NCBI GenBank assembly: GCA_037576195.1
Contig: CM075103.1
Location: forward strand, 28,046,723 to 28,110,722
From: Phytoseiulus persimilis
Taxonomy: Eukaryota; Arthropoda; Arachnida; Mesostigmata; Phytoseiidae
Length of the DNA: 64,000 nucleotides
Reading direction: 5' to 3'
Part shown: in pieces, positions 1 through 10,909 of the stretch
How the letters are laid out: every line of letters begins with the position of its first letter
Position numbering within the stretch: the stretch's first letter is position 1
Made by a program: the position numbers and the translations under genes
The notes under the pieces: model-generated
What the model was told of the DNA's origin: nothing
The model's database searches: none
The model's input: only the letters and a program-made list of their open reading frames with translations

Positions 1-21
1 GGTCGTGATGACTGACATAAC

Positions 22-537
22 TTATGAGGCCGGCAAATATGCGCATCGAAGCCAGTGAATTGGCGGAGCAAGTATTGGAATGGTGGGTGGATGACGGAGG
101 AAGAAGAAAAGGGTGCTCAAAACGTGCACTTCGACAGGAGTACAACAGCGAGGAGGAATTTCGTACGAAGTCGGAGTTGTTGCATACAACTTCACGGACT
201 GCTCCGAAACTCTGAAGTTGCGCGAATTCCTCCCGTCGATCCTAACGTTCCGTTTCGTATTTGTACTTGGAGACTCATGAGGCTCCACGAAGAGTGGCCG
301 GGCTTTTTCTGCTTCGTGTGTAACACAGGAGCAATCCTGGGGGCCTCTTGGCGATTTAATATCGATACATGTCTGTACATGTGTTGTCGATATCTCGAGA
401 CCGGCTAATGATTCAAGATCGAATGGATCTTGCTTGAATTCGATCATCTTTTGTCTTTTGAGAGAGTCCTTCATGTCCCAATTGAAATCGTCGTATAGGG
501 TCAACGGAGTTTCCGGGTCTCGTATAGCGTATTTCAA
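22..537 (-). other. Unidentified coding-like frame
   Basis: A 171-codon open frame with no ATG at its 5' end. The first third (roughly 400-537, the start of the protein) has balanced codon use and looks like protein; the rest is less convincing and may be intron. I do not recognise a family. It could be part of a spliced gene or of an old transposon. It runs off towards the window edge. Confidence 0.2.
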
Positions 538-679
538 CAGGTTGGAGAGGGGCGCTCCTTGGTTGCTCCAACGTCAGTTCTCACTGTTCCCTCCTCGTGA
601 GGCTGAATGTCTTCCTGGACACGATCCTTGGTCGGATCATCCAATCTTCTTACACAACCTCGCAGTCTTTTGCCTTCTC

Positions 680-2040
680 CCTGAGGTTATGGCCCACATG
701 TCGAAGACCAACATGTTAGAAGGCAACCGTTACGAGATGATCATTGAAACCGAATGTCCGATCGTGGTCCGAAGCACGCCGTATCCTGAGATAAACAGAG
801 CCACTGCCAAAATGGCGAATCGTTGCGTCAAGCGGGGATGACACCGGATTACCGTGACGTGTTCATAATTGTCAAAAGAATCAGTGAGCAGGACGATCTC
901 GGCATGAGCGGAGAGATACAAAGGTTGGTTCTATAGTTCGGTGATCGGCGATGAAGATCCCTATCCGTCAGGGAGATTCCGAATCAATTCCGACGTATCT
1001 TGTCGCGGTATCTCCATGCGAATGGGAAGGTGAGTAGCTTCTAAGGCATCCGTCCTGTTCGCAGGTCTGAGGCAACTCCAGTATTCAAGGGAATCATCGA
1101 TCGAATCAAGAATCGTTGGATCACGGAAACAATGCGGAACATGGAGCCTCTCGACATCGAAATAGCCAACGCGGTGAGAGCACAGCTGCATTGAATTCCC
1201 TCCACTCAATGATGACGACGAAGATGGATCTGGGAATGGATTTGAACCTGGGATGAAACACTCCGCGAGCGGAATTGACGGAGTCAGCTCCAGCTCGGGT
1301 GAAGCAAGAACCAAGATCCAGTTCTGATGATGGAGGCTGAGGTAGCGCCCCGACTCACGGGTAAGTCATCCACGTGCTGGCCTCGCACGCAGCATTCTAG
1401 AATCAAATTCCGAGTCTGAACATGAAACCAACGGCATCCACTTGAGATGCGTTTTCATCGTTGAGGTCGGAGCGCTTCTTCAGCTGAGATTCGTTGCCTA
1501 TGAAGAGAACGGCCATCGTTGGGGCGGCGGCCTCGACATTTCTAAGAGGATGAAGATCCCGTAGTGCTGGACCAGAACCTTCGGCAGAGGCTGGAGCGAC
1601 AAGCTGTGGAAGCTCAGCGGCAAATAGACTCCGTTACCAGTAAGTTTACATACAAGCAAATCAGGGGTCGGACCCCTTCGGACAGCGACGATGAGGCGCC
1701 TCCAAGCAAGATGCTCAAACGTGAGTTTGAATGATCCAGCGGATTCCGGGGATCCGCAGAGCCCACGGGCTCCATTCTCCCCTAACAGCGATAATGAGAG
1801 AAAGTTAACCAGGATCTTGTTCCGGAGAGAACGAAGGGGATCGGATGTTCTTCAAGAGTTGACCCTCATCTCTCGTTCATTTCTCCAAAGTCACGAACGG
1901 CGTGCGGAACGCCGATTGCGATCAAGAGTAAAAGGACAAAAGCGATAAAGAAGCGCCCGACGAAGGCGATTCCAGCGAGGTTTCCGTGGCTCATGAGAAA
2001 TACTTGGAAACTGTGTCATCGGAGAATGATGTAAATGAGT
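680..2040 (+). other. Unidentified coding-like region, probably spliced or decayed
   Basis: Several adjoining segments on the + strand read as protein. One runs about 845-905. Another, about 955-1027, is followed by GTGAGT. A third, about 1062-1181, follows a TTCGCAG acceptor and is followed by GTGAGA. An acidic coiled-coil-like exon, 1547-1720, follows TTTCTAAG and is followed by GTGAGT. An acidic tail, about 1936-2040, ends in TAG. The later part is rich in Asp, Glu and Ser with basic patches, as in nuclear proteins. Reading frames do not join cleanly in the first part, so this may be a decayed gene or two neighbours rather than one active gene. No family is recognised. Confidence 0.33.
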
Positions 2041-3046
2041 AGGCAGACTGCGAAGAAATCTTAAAGCGTAGCGGCCAAGACCGCGAACGACCGCGAGCGA
2101 CGGTGAGCGGACGCTTTGAGTGTTAATTTTTTTATGACCCGGGCCACCCGACTTCGAGCTTGTTTGAGTTCCGTCATGAATAATGTCACTTCGATACAGT
2201 CTGCAACTCCAGGTCACGAGCTCTCAGTCTAGAATGGTATCGATGTCTGGGTTCCTAATCACACCGGCGGGGCTTTTGATGTTCTTTCCGGCTCTTCTTA
2301 TTTCACTCGATGATTGATTGGCTAACCTGGATGGGGCGTCCAACCTCGGAGACGATGTCGGTATGGCTCTAAGCTCGAATGTTGGTTGCTTCAGAGTGAG
2401 AGCTGCCTCTTGTTACACGGTCAGACATCCACTGAGATTTCCACTTAAACGAATCGAGAGTCCCAAGACGAAACATCCACTCTTTTTTTCTAATTCGCTC
2501 CTCTGAAGACCCCGGAGGCTAAGTCCTCTGAACCGTCGTTACTCATCCACCGAATCCACTCGAATTCCGGGCCAAGCTCTTCGGAGGAGGAACTCAAGGA
2601 ACCGATGGGCCGAAGGAAGCCGACCTCCGGCAACGGCCTTCCTCATTCGAAGAAAAAACCTTGAGTAGTATTTTTCACTCCATCCAGGGAGGACGCAGTC
2701 AGAGTCCCTATTCTGATTAATAAATGAACCATCCTTTTCACGCCTAGAAGTGTGAATTCCCTACTCGGAAAGAATAAAACTTCTGCCACATTCGAAATTT
2801 TCGCGGTCATGAAAATTTGTTCAAGGTCGTGAGGTTCTTCTCGCAAAGTGCCTCCCAGAGTCTAACTGTATTGAATCTCCTTCACACTGCGGTTCCGGGA
2901 TTGCGACGCCCTCTCAAATGTATTCGAGCGTAGTTTGCGAGGGCAGAAGTCCGGATCGGCTCAAGCTATGAGCCCTCAGAGAGGACTCAGGAAGTTATGA
3001 ATGGATCCGGCGAACACTTTTGAAGAGATCGAAAAAAGCTGTTCAG
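2041..3046. other. No gene seen
   Basis: Only short scattered open frames on both strands, none with protein-like composition. No clear repeat. Confidence 0.4.
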
Positions 3047-3167
3047 AACCGGTTCTGGGCTCAGAACCGGTTCCAGATCGCTCTGAACCGGTTCCAGGTC
3101 GCCTAGAACCGATTCTGAGAATCCAGAACCGGTTCCAGGTCGCCCAGAACCGGGTCCAGAACCGGTT
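3047..3167. promoter_or_regulatory. Cluster of AACCGGTT palindromes (Grainyhead-type sites) or minisatellite
   Basis: Five perfect AACCGGTT octamers start at 3047, 3065, 3086, 3127 and 3160; one-mismatch versions start at 3107 and 3148. Most are embedded in AGAACCGGTTC. Successive starts are 18, 21, 21, 20, 21 and 12 bp apart, so most lie about two helical turns from the next. AACCGGTT is the known core of Grainyhead/CP2 binding sites in animals. The flanking CCAGGTCGCCC-like spacers also repeat, so the cluster could be a 20-21 bp minisatellite that happens to carry the motif. No gene is recognised within 1 kb. Confidence 0.6.
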
Positions 3168-4086
3168 CTTTGCGACCCCTACCTGTGACTGCACTAGTTT
3201 GCGGAATGTCGTTCTTGAACCGAACAGATTTTCTTCTGGCTCGTAGATCTGAGTCATTCGTTTGATGATTTCATCTCAAGTGAGATCACTTGGATTCTTC
3301 TCCGGATGAACTTTGTCAAACAGTTTGCTGCATTGCCCATGTATGCGATGAGGGCGCATCGCTTCTCCATTTCGTCCTTGCATCTCTGAAGGATCAACAG
3401 GCTGCTCAACCTCGAAGTCCCTGATTTTCATGATTCGGTGTCCGGACGGAATGCAGGGAATGGTTGAAAGACTCCCGCAGGACCCCCTTGATTTTCCATG
3501 TGCTAGCATCGTTTAAGTCAAGATACCCGCGGAAGATCGAATTTCCGAGACAAGAAAACTTGCCACAGTTCTTCTCAAAGCTGAGAGCAGAGTAGAAAGC
3601 CTGATTTCAATGCTCGAGGCGGTTCACAGGAAAAGCCCGATTTGGCAAAGATCTGTAGATTGGAATATCGTAAAGATCTTTAAACCGCTGTCGGTGAGAT
3701 GAATGATGGATAAACAGATTGCGAGAAAGCCCAGAGCAGAGTTGAGCTCGGAAACATCATGCACGGGCTGCCTGCCTCGTTACGCATGTATGACACAGTT
3801 GGAACGCTATTGAATGAACACTCGACTATTCCGCGAAAACGATTCGGAAATTCGTATCACTCAAGCATGGTAGGACTCAAGCATGGTAGGAATCGGTTAC
3901 AGAGGAGATTTTGAAGACCTCAAAACGGGGCTATGGGTGGAGTTGAACATCAAATGGAGAAAGAATACGGATACTGGGCGTCTGTTCGTTGAGAGGTCTA
4001 AGAACGGCATTCCACGATAACTCGCGGAACAGCGGCCTGTTGGCTCTAGTACCGCAGCAAGAGCGAGGATGCTCAACACAGAGAGC
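3168..4086. other. No gene seen; one 16-bp direct duplication
   Basis: No convincing open frame. ACTCAAGCATGGTAGG occurs twice back to back at 3859-3874 and 3875-3890. Confidence 0.4.
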
Positions 4087-4529
4087 CTAAAAAACTCCTG
4101 TGATCCTTCCATCGATATGAAATGCGCTCGAAGTGGAGCCCCGGCAACCGACAAACACATAATTCAGGCATGTGAGGGAGCGAAACGCCCCCAGCTGCAA
4201 TTCACGTAGCGAGTCGGACTTCCCTCGATTGAACACCGAAAAACTTTGGAAAGAAGCAGGAAATCCTGAGACAATGGGGTAGCACCCGAAGTGATTTGTG
4301 AATGCAAGGAAATTTACCCCTGGAATGGAACTGACCACCACTCCGGAGGCAACCCATTTGAGCAAGTGTAATGTGATGAATCCGAATCGCAAAAAAAAAA
4401 CAGATAGCGATCCCGTTGGATGGTGCCGGCTCGGATGGATGTGGCCGCTCGTGTGAAATGTGGATCCACAACGTGTATTGTGGCGTAGTGTGTCTCGTGC
4501 AGACTGTACTCCTGACAGGACTTCAGAGC

Positions 4530-4740
4530 CCTTGCAGTATAAACGGCTTCTCTCCGTTCCCGTACCGATTTTTATTCCACTCACAATGTCGAACCGCCAC
4601 ACGATGTGATCGGTCAACTCAACTGCAAGCTGGCACAAACCGCGCAGCACTGACTCGGTAGCGTTCGATGACACGCACGCGACATGTTCCTTTACACCGC
4701 GCATATACTCGATAATTTGACGTTGAGACACGCCGACTGC
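4530..4740 (-). other. Diverged paralogue of the array's minus-strand exon
   Basis: About 65 minus-strand codons run from the left edge of the array towards lower coordinates, starting just after a TTAG acceptor at 4741-4744 and ending near GTGAGTGG. The protein aligns weakly but colinearly with the minus-strand exon at the end of each array unit (for example 8205-8415): shared pattern I-hydrophobic-E-x-x-R, then Cys, then Val-Leu, then Thr-x-His. Identity is low, about a quarter by eye. The family is unknown. It suggests an older diverged copy beside the young array. Confidence 0.3.
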
Positions 4741-4860
4741 GCGCTCCTAACTCTCAGAATATCAGTGTGGTTGTGATGGCGATTGCGGATGGTCGCAGTG
4801 CCTCGGTGTTCTGGCCGTCGTTGTGATTGCCTTTCGCTTCGGAATCGATTGCGGAAGGGT

Positions 4861-5570
4861 CTAAATCCAGATTGTTCGAAAGTTTAGTCTCTCGACCGGT
4901 GAGTGAGTAGAACCTCGGGGGTTTCTGTGAGAACGTCGCGCAGTGCCTGATGCGAGATTTGTTGCGACACCGGCAGTGATCAGCATCCACTGGACGGCGT
5001 CACGGAATAACCCGTCGTGATCGGACTGCCGTATCATTGTCGAAGAAGGAGACCCGAAGTGTCTCCTTCGATGAAGATCAAATCTGGGAGCGATCAAGGG
5101 GATCCGGGGAAAACGTCTGAAGGCTTGTTCCCGAGGTGGCTGGGTAAGAGATTCAATGAAGGCAGCGTTGGCAAGCCATACTTTTTCGGGTGACTCAGGT
5201 AACTGAAGCGCGTAACTGAAACACGAGTCAGTCATAATCATTTGTCTTACACGTGAAGACCAACAATGAAGAAGTTCATTCTCTAATTTCGTAGAAATCA
5301 AGTAACCATTGAAGCAGTCCAATCGCTAAGTCTCGGCGGTTCAAAGCTTCTCGCCTCAGCTAGTCTGTTGATGAGCAACAGAGGGGGAGTTATAGCGAGA
5401 ATCATCCTAGCATTCATGGGATGATAAAAACCTGTTGCTAACACGCGGCAGAATTCTTGAGCTAGGTCACTCCGAGACGTGCAACGTGTCTGAGATTCTG
5501 GAATGAAACTCAATATCCTCAGCTGACAGTTCTGTTCGATCGATACAATTCGTGATCCGGTTTTCACCAC
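4861..5570 (-). other. Minus-strand coding-like block of unit 1
   Basis: Two overlapping open minus-strand frames (5298-5570 and 4861-5322) show protein-like composition, including a hydrophobic stretch that could span a membrane and a Leu/Pro-rich segment. Equivalent blocks stay open in all four units. The frames overlap near 5300 where a splice or an ancestral frame change may lie. Together with the frame at 5826-6125 and the exon at the end of the previous unit they may form a second, spliced gene of the repeat. I do not recognise a family, and the frame could be incidental in such young copies. Confidence 0.28.
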
Positions 5571-5825
5571 CAGATCAAGTTCTGGGCCGTCGGTGATAAC
5601 GAGCCCGTGATGCTACCCATCGCGCCCGCGTTCACCCTCTCTGATGGTGTGCACCCATCACCGCGAAAACCCGTTACCGCGACCGAATTCGGAGCTCGCT
5701 CTCAGCTGGGGAAGCCTCTCTGCGAGGCGTCGAGATTATATGATTCATGGAAACTTCCTCAGACTGATGTGTGTCTGACGAACGGCCCGGGGAGCAACCA
5801 CGAACACTTTCAACGAGAGAGATCC

Positions 5826-6125
5826 TTATTCGAAGTCAGCTGCTCGATACGAAACCACGGAACCGAAACCTCGGCAACCGTTACGATCGCTCCGTAGCGT
5901 TGGTTCAGTTCTGGGTGACGGCGAGTTCTCTTGGAAAGCTGCTGCGGACAAGGGAACCGCAAAGTCATCAGCCGAGAGCTTTATCGCAGCCGACTGAGAC
6001 CTGGAATCCGGAAACGCTCCATTGTCGAGCACAGCCAGGGCGGAGGTGTTTTTGTTATCTGGAGCTCTGGCCACGATATCCAGCCACCTCTGGCGGTAGA
6101 CTCGGATGCACTTCTCGTCCGCCAA
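5826..6125 (-). other. Minus-strand coding-like block (99 codons)
   Basis: The frame is open in all four units (also 9506-9805, 20362-20661, 25398-25673). The copies differ by many amino acid changes and, in unit 4, by a 24-bp in-frame deletion, yet none has a stop. It begins with TTG rather than ATG, so it would be an internal exon. It is a candidate upstream exon of the unidentified minus-strand gene. Confidence 0.27.
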
Positions 6126-6774
6126 TGTCAGTTGTCAACGGTTTCCCAATCGGTCACCTCGTGAAGTCTCGATCACGCTCTGAAGAAGGCGAGAGAGCCA
6201 TGTCCAACTTGCTGTTGGTCTCCAACCACTCTGTTGAATCTTACCGGGCTGCTGGGATTGACAGAACGATCCCCAGCCGCGTCGGAGCTACCGCCTCGGA
6301 GCTCACAAGAAAGTCACGGATGACTTGAGTGAAAGAGAGCGCTGAATTTCATCTCCGAAATCACCGCAAATTTACTCTCTTTGACATCATTTTCCTATGG
6401 TCCTCGTTGTGACGGTGTTCTCTACGTTGGGCGCTAGCACGGCCATGTACTCTTTGAAGAATCCGACTCTTGGATTCATTTTTCCCGATGGCTAACCTGA
6501 GTGATGGCACGTATCTCGGTTGATGGATCGCGCCATTTCTTTAGGCTCAAAGTTCATCTATACTCAGCACGATAACTGGTCAGGCATTTCTCAGAGCGAG
6601 AACTATCGATTGTACAAGTGAATCGGGACTGCTATCTGCGAACTACCGCCGACATTCGACCCGGGCTCCGATGGATATTGATCAGTGTAACTTTTATCGC
6701 TAACAATTCCGACAGTTTGACTGCGATACCGCAGTTCGGCACTGATATTCCGTAGGTAACTGAATGTTTCAGAG

Positions 6775-7080
6775 CAAAGTACAGGACTCGGCGTAAGGTT
6801 CAGCGCGGGCATTGGTTTTTCCGTGAGGGCGAACCGCAACCATTGAAGGCTGGAATCTCGTGAACCGGCTCTCATTTCCCGGAAAATGATACTGATCTGA
6901 CGCCCTGATTTGTGAGCCTCGCTCAGACTTTTTCCTCGTTCCAACCCTCGGGAGATTACTCGAGAGTTCGACTGGCGGAGAAGCACCACCCAACGTCTCT
7001 GGAGACGGATTTCAGGAATCCATTTAGTTAGCATCGAGACCAATGCCCGCGCTGAACCTTACGCCGAGTCCTGTACTTTG
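6775..7080. repeat. Inverted repeat upstream of array gene, unit 1
   Basis: Perfect 42-bp inverted arms at 6775-6816 and 7039-7080, 222 bp apart, 178 bp before the ATG of the array gene. The left arm continues to about 6915 with sequence that units 2 and 4 also carry in the opposite orientation. The ancestral structure was therefore a hairpin with longer arms, most of whose right arm was lost here. Confidence 0.8.
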
Positions 7081-7257
7081 ATCATTCTCAACCCCGCTCA
7101 CCCACAGAGAAGGAGTTCCGACGTCCCCTCTCTCCCACCTCCTCAATCTCAGCTCGTCATGTACTCTGCATAAGAGCGCCGACCGAGCGTTCATTTTCAT
7201 CTTCTCATCGTCCCAACGTGTTGCAATCTCTTCACTCCCGAAGTTTCTTTGTGTGAC

Positions 7258-7980
7258 ATGGGTGCCTTTCCAGAACAAGAAGAAGCCGTCGAAGCTTTCC
7301 CGCTCCCGGCGCAGCCGAGCTTCGATCGGGACGTAGTGCTACGGCGTTACATGACCGACGCCGAGATCGAGAGCAGACGGGAAAGAACGGTCCGTTGGTT
7401 CGAGGGCGTTCGCAAGCGGCTCTACGACGACCTTCCCAACCGGTCCACGGCAGACCCCGAGCTGCCCAGCACAGTGCGAGAAATCGAAGGACTCGGGGAT
7501 GAAGGGTTCGCCCGGAGCATGCGGACGGTCACGTACCCTGAGGCCGGAGCACCGGAATTCCCGCTTCTGGTGTTCATGACTCATCCGAAGTCGCTGCCTC
7601 GACACCAGGTGATCGAAGCCGTGAGGACACACGGTGTGCTCGAGGGCCGCGTGCGGCTGACCCCGCAGCCGGACATCCTCTTCGCGTCTGAGGGCCGCAT
7701 CGGGCATTACGAAGTGACTGTCGGCGAACACCGCTGCAGTGTCCATATCGTGCCCTTCGAGCCCGAGCACGCCGGGCACGTAGGATGCTTCGCCGTCGGG
7801 CACAACTTCTTCCTGTGCGGCATCGTCGGCGCGAAGATTCCGCGGGCATTGCTGCGCAATCAGATGCGGTGCGAATCGCGTCTGGTGATTCTCAGCACGC
7901 CGCCGTCACGCGCCGGTGGATCTTCCGCGATGAGGACCTTGAGCGGCGTGCTCACCTTCATCGCGTCTTTCATGCGATGA
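7258..7980 (+). CDS. Array gene copy 1: protein related to the N-terminal part of TGS1
   Basis: A 240-residue protein starting at ATG 7258 (context GTGACATGG) and ending in TGA; AATAAA follows at 8082. Codon use is GC-rich at third positions, typical of a real gene. Residues about 80-200 align along their length with exons at 42158-43036 of the TGS1 gene: both share GHYE, then VG, then CS-x-H, then an EP-x-H-x-GH block followed by GCFA and FLCG. The TGS1 gene has an intron exactly at the GH/GCF point, whereas this frame runs straight through, which suggests an intron-lost or retroposed copy. No methyltransferase motif is present, so it should not methylate RNA itself. There is no signal peptide or membrane segment. 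The function is unknown; a cap- or RNA-linked role would be guilt by descent only. Confidence 0.75.
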   Translation: MGAFPEQEEAVEAFPLPAQPSFDRDVVLRRYMTDAEIESRRERTVRWFEGVRKRLYDDLPNRSTADPELPSTVREIEGLGDEGFARSMRTVTYPEAGAPEFPLLVFMTHPKSLPRHQVIEAVRTHGVLEGRVRLTPQPDILFASEGRIGHYEVTVGEHRCSVHIVPFEPEHAGHVGCFAVGHNFFLCGIVGAKIPRALLRNQMRCESRLVILSTPPSRAGGSSAMRTLSGVLTFIASFMR

Positions 7981-8071
7981 GAGGACAACAAAGTCCGAAG
8001 TCTGTATGGATTATGTTTTTTTTTTGTATTTCATCTACTGCGATGTGCCCGTGAGGCTTCGGTCAACCACC

Positions 8072-8419
8072 TTAACCAGCCAATAAATCGGAATCATTGT
8101 CATTCCATTCAAACGATCTCACCTGCTTCTTTGAATTCACCGAGTTTAGTTCCCCATCATCCCTGAACGTTACATGACGCTCTTTGCTTGATTGCTGTTC
8201 TCCTCCGGCCATTCCGCACCATGTAGAGAGCAGAGCTCTTCCGAAAGAGACGACCGTAGCCGTGATCTCCGAGTCAATGAACAACTCAATTGCATGAGTG
8301 ATCCCAGTGACACAGTTCAGGCGCGCAATCGCATCCAAGACCAAGCTTTCGAGACACAGAAGCTCAAAATCCGACTCGAACCGAATCCTCTCGAGAGTGG
8401 CCGGAACCGCGAAAATTAA
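8072..8419 (-). other. Minus-strand exon-like block at end of unit 1
   Basis: About 70 codons running from a TTAG acceptor at the start of unit 2 to about 8205 read as a Leu/Ile-rich helical protein; the frame then stays open to 8072. The same block occurs at about 14580-14790, 23813-24021 and 29399-29618. It overlaps the 3' untranslated region of the + strand gene tail to tail. A diverged relative sits at 4530-4740. Family unknown. Confidence 0.3.
8082..8087 (+). terminator. Poly(A) signal of array gene copy 1
   Basis: AATAAA 102 bp after the stop codon. Confidence 0.5.
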
Positions 8420-8555
8420 GACGCTCCTAACACTCAGATTGTCAGTGTGGTTGTGATGGCGATTGCGGATGGTCGCAGTGCCCCGGTGTTCTGGCCGTCG
8501 TTGTGATTGCCTTTCGCTTCGGAATCGATTGCGGAAGGGTCTAAATCCAGATTGT

Positions 8556-9250
8556 TCAAAAGTTTAGTCTCTCGACCGGTGAGTGAGTAGAAACTCGGGG
8601 GTTTCTGTGAGAACGTCGCACAGTGCCAGATGCGAGATTTGTTGCGACACCGGCAGTGATCAGCATCCACTGGAAGGCGTCACGAAATAACCCGTCGTGA
8701 TCGGACTGCCGTATCATTGTCGAAGAAGGAGACCCGAAGTGTCTCCTTCGATGAAGATCAAATCTGGGAGCGATCAAGGGGATCCGGGGAAAACGTCTGA
8801 AGGCTTGTTCCCGAGGTGGCTGGGTAAGAGATTCAATGAAGGCAGCGTTGGCAAGCCATACTTTTTCGGGTGACTCAGGTAACTGAAGCGCGTAACTGAA
8901 ACACGAGTCAGTCATAATCATTTGTCTTACACGTGAAGACCAACAATGAAGAAGTTCATTCTCTAATTTCGTAGAAACCAAGTAACCATTGAAGCAGTCC
9001 AATCGCTAAGTCTCGGCGGTTCAAAGCCTCTCGCCTCAGCTAGTCTGTTGATGAGCAACAGAGGGGGAGTTATAGCGAGAATCATTCTAGCATTCATGGG
9101 ATGATAAAAACCTGTTGCTAACACGCGGCAGAATTCTTGAGCTAGGTCACTCCGAGACGTGCAACGTGTCTGAGATTGTGGAATGAAACTCAATATCCTC
9201 AGCTGACAGTTCTGTTCGATCGATACAATTCGTGATCCGGTTTTCACCAC
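8556..9250 (-). other. Minus-strand coding-like block of unit 2
   Basis: Equivalent of 4861-5570 in unit 1: frames 8963-9250 and 8556-9002 remain open. Differences from unit 1 are few. Confidence 0.27.
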
Positions 9251-10504
9251 CAGATCAAGTTCTGGGCCGTCGGTGATAACGAGCCTGTGATGTTACCCAT
9301 CGCGCCCACGTTCACCCTCTCTGATGGTGTGCACCCATCACCGCGAAAACCCGTTACCGCGACCGAATTCGGAGCTCGCTCTCAGCTGGGGAAGCCTCTA
9401 TGCGAGGCGTCGAGATTATATGATTCATGGAAACTTCCTCAGACTGATGTGTGTCTGACGAACGGCCCGGGGAGCAATCACGAACACTTTCAACGAGAGA
9501 GATCCTTATTCGAAGTCAGCTACTCGATACGAAACCACGGAACCGAAACCTCGGCAACCGTTACGATCGCTCCGTAACGTTGCTTCAGTTCGGGGTGACG
9601 GCGAGTTCTCTTGGAAAGCTGCTGCGGACAAGGGAACCGCAAAGTCATCAGCCGAGAGCTTTATCGCAGCCGACTGAGACCTGGAATACGGAACCGCTCC
9701 ATTGTCGAGCGCAGCCAGGCCGGAGCTGTTTTTGTTATCTGGAGCTCTGGCCACGATATCCAGCCACCTCTGGCGGTAGAATCGGATGCACTTCTCGTCC
9801 GCCAATGTCAGTTGTCAGCGGTTTCCAAATCTGTCATCTCGTGAAGTCTCGATCACGCTCTGAACAAGGCGAGAGAGCCATGTCCAACTTGCTGTTGGTC
9901 TCCAACCACTCTGTTGAATCTTACCGGGCTCCTGGGATTGAAATTTTAGCCCTCCGGGTCCGAAATGCCCTCCGACTCTCGACAGAACGATCCCCAGCCG
10001 CGTCGGAGCTACCGCCTCGGGGCTCAGAAGGAAGTCACGAATGACTAGAGTGGAAGAGAGCGCTGGATCCTTCAGAGAGAGTCGGTCCAAGAGAGTAGTG
10101 AACCAACTGCTGATGACTACTCTCAACAGCAGCATTTCATTTCCGACGTCACCGCAAAGTTACTCTCTTTGCCATCAGTTTCCTGTGGTCCTCGTTGTGA
10201 CGGTGTTCCCTCCGTTGGGCGCTAGCACGGCCATGGACTTTTTGAAGAATCCGACTTTTGAATTCATTTTTCCCGATGGCTAACCTGAGTAATGGCGCCT
10301 ATGTCGGTTGATGGATCGCGCCATTCTTTTAGGCTCGAAGTTAATCGATACTCAGCCAGGGCTGTGCGCCGCGTCTCGGATTCGCCGGCGCTTTGGCGCG
10401 CCGAGCCGAACACCGCCCCGCCAGGCGCTGCGAACTTCTTGCAGCGCGCCGCTGTGCCTCCGCCGCATTTTTTTATGGCGGCGCTTCATGGATTCGAGCC
10501 CGAA

Positions 10505-10772
10505 GGGAATGCGCCGGATGACCGTAGGACAACATGGCGGCTACAGACGAATTCGAAGGAGAGGAGGAAAATGCAACCCGCGCACGGTCATTTCCTCAAT
10601 GTATGGGGGTCAAAAGACCGTTTCTCAGCAGATCGCATGACCCAAGCTCATGGCATTCGGTCAGGTTAGGTTAGGTTTTACACATACCCGAGGAAGCTCT
10701 CATTGCTTTTCCCCCTCTCCCTCGATTCGTCTCGAGCCGCCATCTTGTCCTACGGTCATCCGACGTAGACCC
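10505..10772. mobile_element. Mutator-like foldback MITE inside the hAT element
   Basis: A 268-bp element with terminal inverted repeats of about 65 bp (about 80% matching; both contain CGGATGACCGTAGGACAA) starting with GGG. It is flanked by a perfect 9-bp duplication GAGCCCGAA (10496-10504 and 10773-10781). A 9-bp duplication with long terminal repeats fits the Mutator superfamily. It contains a short GGTTAGGTTAGG run but no coding frame. Confidence 0.75.
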
Positions 10773-10909
10773 GAGCCCGAATACCAGGGTTCCTAAGACA
10801 AATCACGAAGAAGCGGAATTCACTGCTACGTATATTTTCTTCTCTCCAGCTCTTGATTTGGTTGATAGTTCGACGCGTGAACTCCGGCGTCGGGCACCCA
10901 CTCCAGATA

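Larger units (their letters stand above)
4741..8419 (+). repeat. Tandem array, unit 1
   Basis: First of four direct repeats that begin with a GCTCCTAACNCTCAG-like sequence. At 3.68 kb it is the only unit free of large insertions and serves as the reference. It carries the 240-codon + strand gene (7258-7980) and minus-strand coding-like blocks. Compared with units 2-4 it lacks 23 bp near 8207 and, like unit 3, lacks most of the right arm of the hairpin upstream of the gene. Confidence 0.92.

Noticed and set aside
5045-5070. GAAGGAGAC...GTCTCCTTC small palindrome in the array unit
   Set aside because: A 9-bp hairpin alone is not evidence of a regulatory or transposon structure.
7339-7803. 154-codon minus-strand frame opposite array gene copy 1 (and the same at 13683, 22916, 28519)
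   Set aside because: A shadow produced by GC-rich third positions of the + strand gene; no start context, and it disappears outside the gene.
7785-8054. 89-codon + strand frame overlapping the end of the array gene, with a charged RDEDLERR-like stretch
   Set aside because: Could be an alternative C terminus after a frame change, but the main frame is uninterrupted and ends just before the 3' region with AATAAA. Kept only as a remark.
10292-10669. 125-codon + strand frame starting in unit 2 and crossing into the hAT element
   Set aside because: It spans the element boundary and target duplication, so it cannot be an ancestral gene; composition is GC-driven.
10664-10677. GGTTAGGTTAGGTT, matching the arthropod telomere repeat
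   Set aside because: Only about two and a half units inside a MITE; far too short for telomeric sequence and identical context occurs in the unit 3 copy.
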